A stretch of DNA of 64,000 nt. Origin: Marsupella aquatica. Its lineage: Eukaryota; Marchantiophyta. How positions within the stretch are numbered: position 1 is the stretch's first letter; every line of letters starts with the position of its first letter. This document shows, in pieces, positions 34,640-46,402 of this stretch. The position numbers were made by a program, and so were the translations under genes. The notes under the pieces were generated by a model. That model ran no database searches. It saw only the letters and a program-made list of their open reading frames with translations, and had not been told where the DNA came from. Location: the NCBI GenBank assembly GCA_973895155.1, contig OZ316891.1:19096001-19160000 (forward strand), in the 5' to 3' direction.

Positions 34640-35790
34640 TGAAGTGCAAGTGGGGACACTCAATCAGACTTTTCATATGTAAAACTAAACTTGTAAACAT
34701 TCACTCACGGATTACTCTTGGTAAATTTTAGAATTCCTAGGCCAGGCTTTAGTGTCTTCACCCGGGGTAATGGGCTATAATCCCCTAGGTGAATGAGAAA
34801 TAGAGTAAAGTGCAAGTGGCAGATAGTGACACCACTCTGGCTGCGTAAATGTGTCTCCAAAATAAACAAAATCCAAAAACTGAACTGAATAGTTACAAAA
34901 ATTCACTCAAGGTTTCCACTTGGTAACTCATCTACACTTCTTTGCATGTGGTGAAGACACAAAAGCTTGGCATGGGAATGCTTAAATTTAAATGAGAATT
35001 AGTTCGTGGACCCCTTGGCTAATTGATAGCATGGTTATCACAAGCAGTTGTCAAAATCAGGCCTTTTCGCTACATGCTACCAAATTCTCAAACTATGAGA
35101 GTCAGAATTCAATCCGTGGCAAGTCCATTTGCAATTAGATAAATGTCTGATCAAATAAATTGTATCAGTTTGTTGAGTTCAAGTTCGGACCATGGCTAGC
35201 AGTGTACCTTAATTGCAAAGGGCCCGAATTCTTACACCAGGTGCCAATTACCTCTTAACAAGGAAGTTATCAAGTTAGTTATTAGTCATTTATTTATTTG
35301 TTATATGAAAAATATTTTTATAAATCTTTGAATTTAAGTTTTAAAATTGGAAATGTAACTAAAACGGTTACATAGGGACAATTTTAACCGTCTTACTTTT
35401 TGCATTTCCAATTTTTTACTTTTCTTTTTACGGTATGGCGTCCCAAAATTTACACCCAAATTGACACAAACACGAATGAAAACTATAAGTTTGATTCACA
35501 AAACTAATGAGTCTTGTTTGTTGCGGTTGTTGTTGACGTGGCACACTGTGGTGCCAGGGATTTTGGAAAGGACCTCTAGTGGGGTCCGTAAATGGAGTAA
35601 ATTGCAAGTGACAGATAGTAACGGATGAGACTTTGGCTATGTAAAACTGAACTGAATGGTTCACAAAAATTCACTCAAGGTTCCCAGTCGGTAACTCATC
35701 TCCACTTGGGGATAATGGCTGTAACCCCCTCGGGCGCAACTCACTCTGGGATTGCATCCCATTACCCCCTCTTAGGGATGGGTTACTACA
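34640..35790. repeat. Dispersed direct repeats (three diverged copies)
   Basis: A block with GCAAGTGGCAGATAGTGAC, AACTGAACTGAATAG, AAAAATTCACTCAAGG and GGTAACTCATCT occurs at about 34815-34940 and 35600-35705. A weaker copy lies at about 34650-34725. Each is followed by a GATAATGGCTGTAACCCCCT-like tail. It may be a decayed transposon family. No coding frame is supported. Confidence 0.6.
35343..35415. repeat. 13-bp perfect inverted repeat in AT-rich DNA
   Basis: AAAATTGGAAATG at 35343-35355 and its reverse complement at 35403-35415 enclose 47 bases. This is possibly a MITE remnant. Confidence 0.6.
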
Positions 35791-35810
35791 ATCCTTTTAT
35801 GTCAAAATAT

Positions 35811-36054
35811 TGTTAGGAATTGACTCAAGTTCCATACTTTAGTTAATTTGGCCTTAATTACTAAGGTTAGTTGACCTTTGGTTAAATTAGGATAAGATAC
35901 ACATATTTAATCTCACACATCTCGTCTCCCTTGGGGGGTAGAGGTTGAAGATTCTTCACATGTACTCTCATATGCTATGGACCTTTCAAGAGTTTTTTCA
36001 CTCGTGGTGTCTCGTCGATGTAACGTGCAATGAGTGTCTCTCTCATGTTCAACA
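35811..36054 (+). mobile_element. Possible diverged Copia LTR fragment
   Basis: The 244-bp stretch starts TGTTAGGAATTG and ends GTTCAACA. Between them are GGTTAGTTGACC-like and GTGTCTCGTCGATGTAACG words reminiscent of the Copia LTR in this window. No target-site duplication was found. It is shorter than the 343-bp family size. Confidence 0.4.
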
Positions 36055-36659
36055 TTTGCTGTCTGGTTGAGCTGACAATTTCTTAGAGATATATACTTTA
36101 GAACTGTTTTTAGTTCAATTACTATGTACTTTGCCACTCCTAACTGTTAAGCAAGTTGGTTCGTGGACCCCGGCTTTCCGTCTCCCTTTAGAGGTTCTTG
36201 AATTCAATTGGAGAAACAGGTCCTTGGAAATGTCAAGTGTTGTATCTAAATTGCAGATATGTATTTCATCCCCAAGCCTTTGGGATTTTTTGTTTTCTAG
36301 AATGGCAAAGTATGTATTTCATCTCCAAGCTTTTGGGCTTTTTTGTAGTCTCCCCTTATTGGGTCTTAGGCTTGTGAGATAGTGCCTCTGGTTGGGTGCC
36401 TTTTGTGTTTTGGCAGTTTGATTTATACAACCAAAGACCAAAACCTATACTGGTAAATCTCAGAGAAAAAAAATTCAGAACACTCGTAGAGATGACCTTA
36501 CTATCCATGAAACCCTTACCCTTAGGGTTTCTCCCCTGCCCCCCCTAAAGAATTGCTCGCGGCACTGAAAGTAGTTCTGGAAAGAATCCCACACTGCGTT
36601 AAGATCACACACAGCAATTTACCGAAGTGGAGTGCTGATTGATCGATCGACTGAAGCGA
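36055..36659 (+). promoter_or_regulatory. Upstream region of the NFD6-like gene with telobox-like motif
   Basis: Around 36509-36531 the sequence AACCCTTACCCTTAGGGTTT contains the AGGGTTT/AAACCCT core of plant teloboxes, often found in promoters of housekeeping and organelle-related genes. The rest shows a short duplicated stretch (TATGTATTTCATC at about 36258 and 36310). Confidence 0.4.
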
Positions 36660-37423
36660 ATGGCGTCATTGAACACTGGAAGGAGGGCTCTGGCGAATGT
36701 GGCCTCGAAGGCCAGATCTGCAATGCAATGCTACAGAAACAACTCAAGTTTAGCTTCTGAGACCGCTCTGGGTAGTGCTGGTCGCTCTTCTTCGACCAGC
36801 TCATGCCCAGTCGCATCTTCACCGAATTGTAGTACGAGCACATTGCCCGGGAACAGGCGGTTGTCATCTCAATTGTTAAGGTTTTTTTAATTTCTGCTCC
36901 TTGCTGTACTGATTTCCCCGCTTTCGGATGTTGTGCTCATTTGGAATGAGGGTCTCTCTTGGCTGAGCTTTCGTGCTGAGAGGGCTTTGGTCGCTAATGC
37001 ATTTCATTGATTACATCCGAGGCGCCAGTTTCAACTAGTTCCCGAAAATCCAACTTTTCTATGCTCTTCCCTCTGTTGCCCTAGTCCTTGTGAACTGCAT
37101 CTGTATTTGATCAAGCAGCTTTGTGAACTTGTTAGAGCCCACGTTAATTATATCTCCCCGAGTGTATTGACAAATATATTTGCACATTATGGCTGTTTCT
37201 GATAATGAATCGTATGAATGTTTGTAAGCTTCTAAGCTCGTGAGCTACAATGGTTTTTCTTTCTGGAGGCAGGTTACCAAAGGAGGTAGCGTGCATGCAA
37301 TCGCTTCTTCCTTTGTACAGTGTGACAGCATCATCCAGGCTTGTGTCACTGTTGAGCACGACTGCGGGAGCTATTCCTGCAAATCTCCATGGTACGCTCA
37401 CCCATATGTCCCCCGACCGGTAA
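36660..37423 (+). CDS. NFD6-like small mitochondrial protein
   Basis: Two exons, 36660-36880 and 37273-37423, give 123 aa. The GT-AG junction is phase 2. The N-terminus is basic and rich in Ser/Ala/Arg (MASLNTGRRALANVASKARS), a likely mitochondrial targeting region. The second exon encodes LPKEVACMQSLLPLYSVTAS and SRLVSLLSTTAGAIPANLHG, which matches the conserved core of plant NUCLEAR FUSION DEFECTIVE 6-like proteins (E-x-x-C-x-x-S-L-L-P-L-x-S-x-T-A-S). NFD6 is a mitochondrial protein needed for polar nuclear fusion in Arabidopsis; its molecular role is unknown. The last exon may instead splice at 37392 (CATG|GTACGC) to a short distal exon at 38073 or 38641. Such variable 3' ends are usual in the family. 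Confidence 0.7.
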
Positions 37424-37832
37424 TCCGAATTTCGTTAGCCAACTGCTCTAAAAAACCACAATTTGACGGGCAAGTTTTGCCCTCATGTTTACATTCCATC
37501 CGATGCAGTTATTTCTCAAAGTGCACTGTAGCTTGGGGCCACGCTGTTGAGACAGACGTTGAGTGTACCAGCATTACTTCCATCCTTTCTTTATTGACCT
37601 CTTGTTGTAACTACTCAAATGCCCTGTTGATTGCGATTAATTCTGGAAGACATGGATTGAAATAACCAGTGAAGCCCCATGGCACTATTTTGTTGCACAC
37701 TTGGACCTATGGGTATTTGCCCTTAATTTGAGAATGCATGAATTGAACTGGGTACTGAAGATCAAATTTGCAAAGTATTTGTAAGTGAAATTTAGTTTGG
37801 AGGGATTCAAAAGTGAGAGGAAATGTTTCAAC

Positions 37833-38985
37833 TTTTATGATGCTGTCTGCCATGTGACACCTCGATCACAGGAGTTTCAGGCTTTGCTATATATTACGTT
37901 TCATCTTTTTCACCATATTTTTTTCTTACAATGATGGGGCTGGTGATATATTCCTTTGAACTGTCCCCTGTTTAGATGATTTTGACGGCACTTGATACAT
38001 TTCATGAAAGCCTTGCGGATTTCAGCTTTAAGTTGGAGTTATTCATCACTTTCTTGTCTCTACTCTGATCAGGCTTCAAAGGCTTCCGTTGAGCTATTGA
38101 ATCCAAGGGTACTGTTAAGGGGCTATTCATAGAGGATAAGAGCAATTCTATCCGCAAAGACTAATGGTAGATAAAATTTCTGAGTTTCATTTTTAATAGC
38201 TGGTAAAGCTGAGTAAGTTTGGGATTCATTAATCTGTCCTCTTCGGCTGTTCACAACAAAACTATTCTGAGAGTCTGACAAAGTTATGAATATGAGATTG
38301 TAACTAGTATTGCCAAAACTTTATTGACGATTTTAGGTTGGAAATTTGGGAAAGGATGTTTCGATATTATTGTGCTCATGCTAAATTTGAGTGGTGGACG
38401 AGTTTTATGATGCTGTCTGCCATGTGACACCTCGATGACAAGAGTTTCAGGCTTTGCTAGAGGTTAGGTTTCATCTGTTTCATCTTACTTTTTTCCTCCA
38501 ATGATGGGGCTGGTGACATATTCCTTTGAATTGTCCCCTGTCTAGATGATTTTGACGGCACATGATACATTTCATGAAAGCCTTGCGGATTTCAGCATAA
38601 AGCTGGAGATATTCATCACTCCTGCCTCTACCCTGATCAGGCTTCAAAGGATTCTGTTGAGCTATTAAATCTAAGGACTGTGAAGGAGCTGTTTCATAGA
38701 TGATGCCATTAATGGTAGATAAACATCCTGAATTTCACCCACAGCAGCTCGTAAAGCTGAGTAAGTTTGGGGTTCTCTAAGTCTGTCCTCTTCGGCTGTT
38801 TCACAACAAAACTACTTTGAGACTCTTCGTAAAACACCGCATCAACTGTATAAATACTTTGACAAGATGTGAGATAACTCTTATTACCAAAACATTTCTT
38901 CCCATGCACAGGTTGTATATTGAAAAATGTTGGGGAAGGTTGTTTCGATATCATTGTGCTCATGTTAAATTTGTGTGGTGGACGA
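37833..38985 (+). repeat. 570-bp tandem duplication downstream of the NFD6-like gene
   Basis: TTTTATGATGCTGTCTGCC begins at 37833 and 38403. The two units stay collinear through AATGATGGGGCTGGTGA, CCTTGCGGATTTCAGC, CTGATCAGGCTTCAAAGG and GGTAAAGCTGAGTAAGTTTG, with about 85-90 percent identity by eye. Each copy contains a possible terminal exon for the preceding gene: AG acceptors before 38073 and 38641, encoding a few residues and then TGA. Confidence 0.85.
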
Positions 38986-41900
38986 GTTTTGTCTGTGCTT
39001 TAGATCTGAGTTCATTGAAGCCCACGTGATGGCGTACTGGAAGATCATTACCAAGGGATGGCATTGGAAGTTTTATGGGTTGGGTTTTCTCCAGCGAGCA
39101 GCCTTGAAGGTTTGATGACAAACGTGACAGAATGTGCGATAGCTTCCCACTCTCAATTATTTTCAGAGGGAGGATCGATTGCATGCAATCGATATTGTAT
39201 CCGAGTTCCCTTTTTCTTGCTTAGTTAGGTTGAAAGTTACTGACTGAGAGCGTTACGATGTGAAAGCGTCTGCACTCTGTCCAAGTAATTGAGGTTACAC
39301 TGTTAAATTTGGATGGATGTGGTTCACTCAGCTCCTGAGATATTGGGTTTAAGCCACCCTTTTTAGGTTGTGGGTAGCTCCAAATGATTCTAGGTTGGTA
39401 GGCGGGGATCTCATTGTAAGTTTATTCTTTAATGTTAAGCTAGTGTCCCATTGCTCACAACTGTAAACATGATTCTTTTGATACACATGCGTTACAAGAA
39501 TATATTAGTTACCAGAACAAGTTGGCTTGTAGTCGCCCCTCTTCCCATGAGAAGTGATCATCAGGGTCCCCAAAGCTCCTTGATTAGATACAGATGCTTC
39601 CAGTAAACTGGCGGCCCCGGACCTCTCGATAAGAAAGGATCATGATATTAAGGTTTTGATTCGCGAAACTCAGACAACAGTTCGAGTCTCCGGATTTGAA
39701 CCATCAACCTGAAACATTGTCCAAAGATAATATCATGGCCCCTGAAAGTTTGGAAGTATGCCCATCGAGTTACTCCATGCTCTGCCCTGATTTACTCTTC
39801 ATTTCGATGTTGATAGCAATGTGTACTCTTGGTCGAGATGTGCAGTACAGTCCAAGCGTAGGGTCCTCGAGAAAAACATGTGATTGATAGTTGAGTACTG
39901 TTAGAGTGACGAAACAACCCATGGGCGTCTTAACGTCATCCAGGATCACAAAGATTTCGAGTTATCGAGGGACGGTGTCAAGGAGGTCACGAGTCGCTCG
40001 GCTCATGACCCTCACCCCGGGAGTAATTTCACCTTCGTACTGTCTTTTAATGGCAGAAACCTGCATGTGTAAATCAGTTTTGGCTGTGATATTTCCGGAT
40101 CGTGTCAGTGGAAAAAGCACTGAAGAGGATGACAGCTTCCAATATCAACCCAGAATTTGCCTACGCTTGAGATGATGCGACCACAAAACAATATCGAAAT
40201 TAGAGCGGGTGTCATCATCCGTCGGGAGTGAGGTGAAGCTAGCCAAGCCTCTAGACAAAGACGGTTGCTACATGTCAGTCTATGTAAGAGAGACTGACTC
40301 AGATTTCAATGAAATGATTCTTTGGCATAGTCTGGACACACGCGTATTACGTGGTACAATCGATTGATCGAGTTCAAAGCCTTTGCTATTTGGACAATTC
40401 AAAAACAGCTCGTAATACTTCCTTTGCAGTTTCATCAATCTAAGAGAGGCGCCTATCCAGAGTCTTTTTCTCAGCTTACTCGAAACGGAGGCTCACGAAG
40501 CCAATTTTCAAAATCGTAGCTTTACTTAACAAGGGCAGGGGTGAACCATGAAAAAGAGTATGATCTCAGATTTCCACGTGACTGACATGGGTTTTATAAA
40601 GTAACCATGTTTTTGGATTCCACGGTCTTCCCAGTTCACAGCATCTCGATTCTCCACTAAATTAATTATTTCCAGAAGAGTCAAAGCAGAGACTAGCTGC
40701 AGGCTTGGCTTAGTCGCGGGTCGTGCCCACGTTTGTCTTTAACTCAATTACCTTTATCACTCAAAGGCTAGCCTTCGTGTCATGACTTCTAAGCATAGTA
40801 CACAGTCATGGTCTCTAAGAGTGATCAGTCAGTACAAGTTTCTCATAACGATTTGTGCTCTTTTCCCGTACAGAAACACTTTTTATTGATTACTCGTAAA
40901 ATCTTCGACAGTCTTTGAAAAGATCTGCAGGAAACAACCTGAGAGAATTGCGGTACTTGCGTATGAGGTCCAAGCCTGAGCGTCAGAGAGTACTGCTCTC
41001 CCAACCTGCAAATTTATGAAGTGCCTTGCCTTGCGATAGCCTTTGTACTGTCCCTGGATCTCTCGACAATTTCGGGTTCATTGAGCTATGCAACCAGGAA
41101 TGACGTATAAGTACTTGGAAGGAAATTACAAGTTTAGGCCATTCCAGCTAAGCATTGTCGATGCAGCGTACAATCTTCAAGTACGAGCATACGTGATGAA
41201 GGTGCAATCACTACCGCGATTTCGCACTCATAAGGCAGAAGCTAAGGGAGCTTCAGACAGAATCCCTTGGGAAGACCCAAAATCTCAGTCCTGCCCTTCT
41301 GAAGGCTGCAGAGCTGCGTTGAATAGGTAGAAGGGTATAGTCGTGTTCATCAATCCCAATGAAAATCATATTCCTAATGAGCACGTATTCATTATTATGT
41401 CGACCAAGCGAATGGATCCGGCTGGAAGGAAAGCAACATCACGAGACTGCCAGATATAAACTGTACTATGAGATGCTCACGATGTATATATACAGTTGAA
41501 TTGTATCTTTCAAGACGGTCACTGAGAGCACTCTGGTCTATTGAACTTGTTTGAGTTAAAGAATTAGGGTGATCATGCTCCTTGGAATGCACGCACACTA
41601 ATGGCATGGTTTCGTAAGTTCTCAGACTTATTATATATATCGTCTATCTTCTTCATCTTCGATCGATTCGAAGATGTCTATCGAATCAAATAATCAATAA
41701 GAGCTAGGTTCTCTGTCTGCACGTACCCCAAAGATTGCACAAATTGCGCTGGGGGAGATTTTGCTCCCGATCGGTTGGGAAGGTGCAGACCTGGTACAGA
41801 CTGTGTAAATTGAGAATCAAGCCAACGATCGATCCAACAGCCTCAACTCTCGGTTCCGAACTACTGTAGGTTAATTCGACAACATTAATGACTTGTTAAG

Positions 41901-42050
41901 TAAAGACCCTGCGAATGGAAGCACTCAAGTTTACGATGCTACCGTCAGACCATAACAATGAAGCAAATATGAGGCACAAGCACATGCATTGATCAATTTG
42001 ATCGTGAACGCATCAGGCATGAAGCCCTAGCTCTCAAGTTGTCTACGTGC
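38986..42050. other. No gene seen
   Basis: Only short open frames without recognisable domains, for example around 39696-40175 and 41088-41330. A small palindrome (CATCTTCGA...TCGAAGATG) lies at about 41656-41678. Confidence 0.45.
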
Positions 42051-42053
42051 GCG

Positions 42054-42240
42054 CAATTGACTCATGTACAGCTAGAGCTCTAAAGAATGAGGCAGTCGAG
42101 TCCAGTTTCACTGCTTCTCATGAAAGTTTTCAAGGCAAAAAACAAGCAACTGACTCATGTACCGCTAGAGCTCTAAAGAATGAAGCAGTCGAGTCAAGTT
42201 TCACTGCTTCTCATGAAAGTTTTCAAGGCAAAAAACGAAG
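42054..42240 (+). repeat. 93-bp tandem duplication, two copies
   Basis: The unit (TGACTCATGTACAGCTAGAG and onward, ending AAAGTTTTCAAGGCAAAAAA) is present at about 42058 and 42151 with only a few differences. The period is a multiple of three and one plus-strand frame stays open through both copies, encoding a repeated 31-residue stretch (DSCTARALKNEAVESSFTAS...). That could be coincidence. Confidence 0.85.
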
Positions 42241-42831
42241 TTCACTGCTCTAATGACAGGTCCGTTACTTGGGAAATTCATTTGATCGACCTTTCTATCT
42301 AGCTCTGATATGCTCATCTACTGTCGGAAGTTAAAAACCTACACCTACTAGGCTGTATCGAAACCATATCTTCTGCCTCTCATCATGTGCTTCAGAGGCA
42401 TAGCTAGATCTGTCGGCGACAGATACGATCCTCTGCACTCTGCAGATCGATCTGACTCGTTCACATGCATGGTGCAGTCCAACTCTGGCTGCAATTGCGT
42501 ACTAGTACCAGTACTTAGTTGGGGTATATCAAATTAAGCGTAGCGGTGATTGAGTCAGTGGGCGAGCTCAGACGATCGAGTACAAGCGATCTCATAGTGG
42601 GTAGGTCTGACCAGTTCTGACCTGCGCATGATCTAACGTCAAGAAAGCACCAATTGCAATCCACCAAGGCGGCATTGCAATACAGCAGCTGAGCAGCAGC
42701 CGGCAGCCGCCGCAAGGCAAGCCTTTCATTAGAACTAGTGGTTGACTGCCTATCTCGTGCTGTGGCCACAATGGAAAAGCGCAGAAAGTGGGTCTTTCAC
42801 ATGGCGTCCACATGATTGTTTGGACCTCAAC

Positions 42832-42857
42832 AATCATCATCATCATCATCATCATCT
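42832..42857. repeat. (ATC)n microsatellite
   Basis: About eight consecutive ATC trinucleotides. Confidence 0.95.
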
Positions 42858-45800
42858 CCCTCCTTAGGTTGGGACGAGCTTGGAATCCTGCGCCTTCGAT
42901 GTATGCGATCAGGAGTGCAGGTGCCGATCGATTGCGCACCCTGACCCACTTGGAAAGTAAGTTGGTATAGCTAGGGAGGAGTAGCACTTCCCCAGCTGTT
43001 TCTGCTGCTGCTGCTACCTGTAACGAATTCTGAGTCACCGGTTTCGATCGATATTGAACATGATTCGTCCAATGCAAAGTGCAAGAGCTGAGCGAGTGAG
43101 CGAACATGCTAAATTTGTCGTCTCTGACGCGACCCAAACAAGGAACCGATCTCCGTCAATTTGTTACATTGGACATTTGGACCTCCCTTTAATTTGGTAC
43201 GGGCTGGTACTGCATGGCTCAATGATTTACCGTAAAGCAAGTTTGGATTGAGCGGATTCTACTCCACCAGTCTAACCCACGATTTCAGTTCACACGTGTG
43301 TTGAAGCTGTGGTTGAAGCCAACTCAACCCAAAAGCAAATGCATGTTTGTTACTGGATCGTTGGTTTCGATAAACTACTTCTGTTCTGAGAGACCAACGA
43401 GGGTCCCGAAGTTTCAAGCTCCTAGCTTTCGGAATTTCATCTTTCTAACATGTGTTTCTCAGGCATAGATTGTGTAGTCGTGTGTACACGTAGAGTACTG
43501 TGAAGAAAATATTTAAGTTGTGCAGAGTATTAGTGTTGTCAGTGCTTGCACTGAAACCATTGGTGCGCTATGTATTATTAACAGTTGGAGCCTAAAGTGC
43601 TAGTCTCATTTACTGTCCTAGGGTGGCACACAAATGACTGGATTCAGTGAAAAGTCCGAGAATTACCTCTGTGATCGACCATTTCTCTCTCAGCATGTAC
43701 TATCAGGGTTAGATTTTCAGTGCAGTTTTTCTAGATCCATGACTCTCTTGAATTTGGTTGACACGCAGGGGGGATAGTAGAAGTGAATCAAGGCTTATCC
43801 CTTTGAGTTTCTTTGAGTTTTTATAGGTATCTATCCTGGCTGACGAGCATACATTGATCTACAAACTTGTAATGTTCAGAATGACTAGATCCCGCATTAG
43901 GTCTCAATTCGCAGCCAATAAAATGTTCGGAAACTAAGATAGCTCTGACTAGCTCAAATGGAATCAATTTTATGATTCAGGTCACCAGACGGTTTAAATC
44001 GCTGTCAGATTCTAACGGCTGCTCTCAGTCAATTTTATCCGGTCAATGCTTTTGGTTCACGTGCAGTCAAGAAAGACAGCCCGTCTCTCTGAGCTGGATT
44101 ACAAGCAAAGCCAAGGTATCTGCCAATGGAAGGTTGGGACACTTGAGTGCTATTTCTTAGAGAAGAAAGTAGAAAGTACCAGTACTCATTAATTAGGAGC
44201 CTTGAATTTGTTTGTTTAATCAGCTTCTTGGTTTCTACTTTCTCTCATAGCCTAGAACACGAATCCTCCTTCTCTACGGTAGGCACCCTCTCTTGAAACA
44301 ATCTTCGTATTTAGCGCTAGGGGTGAGTCTTGTATTCGATCATAGCCTCATCAAAGTGTACAACATAAATTTACCCAACGTACATGCAAACAAGACGAAA
44401 GTGCTGCCGTTCTTATGGACTGGTCCAGTTACATAGTGTGCGAATGACAACTGTATTCTCAATCATGTAAAACTCCAAAAATGAACCTGCCATCTTTAAT
44501 GTGCTTAGCTGGGAGCGGGGCTGGGAGAACAGATTACAGATGATTAGGAGATGGGACAAACACGATCATGTGTTTCTGGCATTAATTACTAGCACTGTGA
44601 CTCTAAACTCGAAGATTGCAAATCCTTCCAGCATCTCATGATAGGTCAGACTTTCACAACCTAACGAGCAGAGCTCCTCCGTCGGTTTATTACAGCGAAG
44701 TACACTTCTCGCTGACTTCTTTGCTGGTGCACTTTGTTCACCAAATTACCTCTGTACCCAACCTTCGCTCGGGCCTTCTCTCACCACAACAATCACACGT
44801 CGAATCCACGCAATCCGAAAAAAGGACCCCAGGATAGAAACTCGAAACCGAATTGTGTTTTCAAGTTATTAGAATTGTTCACATGATTTGCAGTTTCGCA
44901 AACAAATTTCTGTGGCTCGTTGTAGCTCTCCCTAAGCATGTCAGACGTTCATGTGCCTTTGAATCATCTCTTACTGATGCGATGGTATTACTAATTTTGC
45001 TGAGCTCTTCGAGACTAGGGGCTAACTGAGTAGAAATGAGGAGCTAGCTCTTATCACGAAACTGATACTTGTCTAACGTGGACCTCAGGTTTACGTCCTT
45101 GCCCTGTATATTCTTTGTGCAATGGGCAAAGGGAGAGAACAATGGTTGAGTGGTAATTGAGACAACTCAATTGTGGGAAGACTTGAGATGTCGGATATGT
45201 CACCTTTCTCAATTTCCACAACCCAAATTTATTTTTCTAATGAATGCAAATCCCAATACAGATCACGGAAAAAAACTGCAAAAACATGAGAATGCAGACA
45301 GCCATATGGGGATCGCCCTCTTGATTCCTAATCAGTGAATTTTTTTTAACAAAAATGGTAAACTGGCCAGAAACCATGCAGTTGCCAAGCAACCACCACG
45401 CCTCTTAACCATGGTTAGGGTGGTATGCCGTCAATGTTATCTCCAGATACAAGGTGTGTTTGAGCTCAAATGTTTTGCTAGATAATGAATCTAAACCTGG
45501 GGGGCCAACCATGAGTATCTTAATTATACAAGGACAAATACAAAGTTAGATACAAGTATGGTTGTCCAAATTGCAAATTTTGTTGATTAGGGTCCAAACT
45601 AGACTTCTGATGATATCAATCCAAGGGTCAAATGAGTGTCCTCATGAAGGAGTCATGTAAAGGATTTATTTTGCTAGAAGATATTGCCATGTTTTGAGAG
45701 ACATGTCAATTTTACTCAAAATAATGAAAACAACTAAGAAGAAGAAAACACCTTATGAAAGTAAAAAACATTTTCCTAAAAAATATTGTCAAATGCATGT

Positions 45801-46036
45801 ATATGATGGCTAAGCATAGTGTTTTGAGAGGCATTATGTTACAGAGTTCTTAGAAAACTCAGCTGTAAAACAAGAAGGAAAACCCAATTGAAACAAGAAA
45901 GTGTTTAATGTGTCATGTTAATTTTGGCTACTTGTATGATTCAAGGGATTCATAGAGAAGTTATGTGAAAACAAGAAGAAAGTTTTACTTAGGTATTTAA
46001 CTTTAGTTGGTTAACTCTAGTTAACTAGTAGCACTA
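42858..46036. other. No gene seen
   Basis: Intergenic DNA. The short open frames lack domain signatures and splice context. AT content rises after about 45300. Confidence 0.45.
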
Positions 46037-46041
46037 GACAT

Positions 46042-46402
46042 TGTTGAGCAAACTAAGATGCAACTTGCAACAAGTGAACATGGAGACGACCATCCAACAA
46101 ACAGTAAGTGAGCGACATAGAGAAATACGTGATTTGCATCCAAAGAAACTACGTCAATGGGAACACACAAGAAGTTTATTGCATTCTAGACTTGTTGGCC
46201 ATACCAGGTCTCAAGAAAACAAGCTCTCCTTATCTTTCAAGTGACTCCATAACAATGAGCCTTAGTTTCTTCTCACAAGCAAACACTTGTTTGTGTATAT
46301 AATCCAACGTAACACATAAGCTAGCCTAACCAAGTCTGTAATTATAGTTAGCCTAACTACAACTACAGTTGTAACTCTAGACCTACGAATAAATGTATAA
46401 CA
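46042..46402 (-). mobile_element. Diverged Copia LTR plus adjoining 3' internal fragment
   Basis: The 361-bp stretch begins TGTTGAGCAAAC and ends AATGTATAACA on the plus strand, in the same orientation as the element at 16080-22308. Shared words are GGGAACACACAAGA, ATACCAGGTCTC-like, CAAGTGACTCCATAACAATG, AGCCTAACCAAGTCTG-like and TCTAGACCTACGAATAAAT-like. The bases after 46402 (TTTAGGGTAATACC) resemble the region just inside the other element's 3' LTR, so a piece of internal sequence remains. No target-site duplication was found. Confidence 0.7.

Noticed and set aside
39660-39710. Possible tRNA T-arm (GTTCGAGTCTC)
   Set aside because: No matching acceptor, D or anticodon arms at the right distances.
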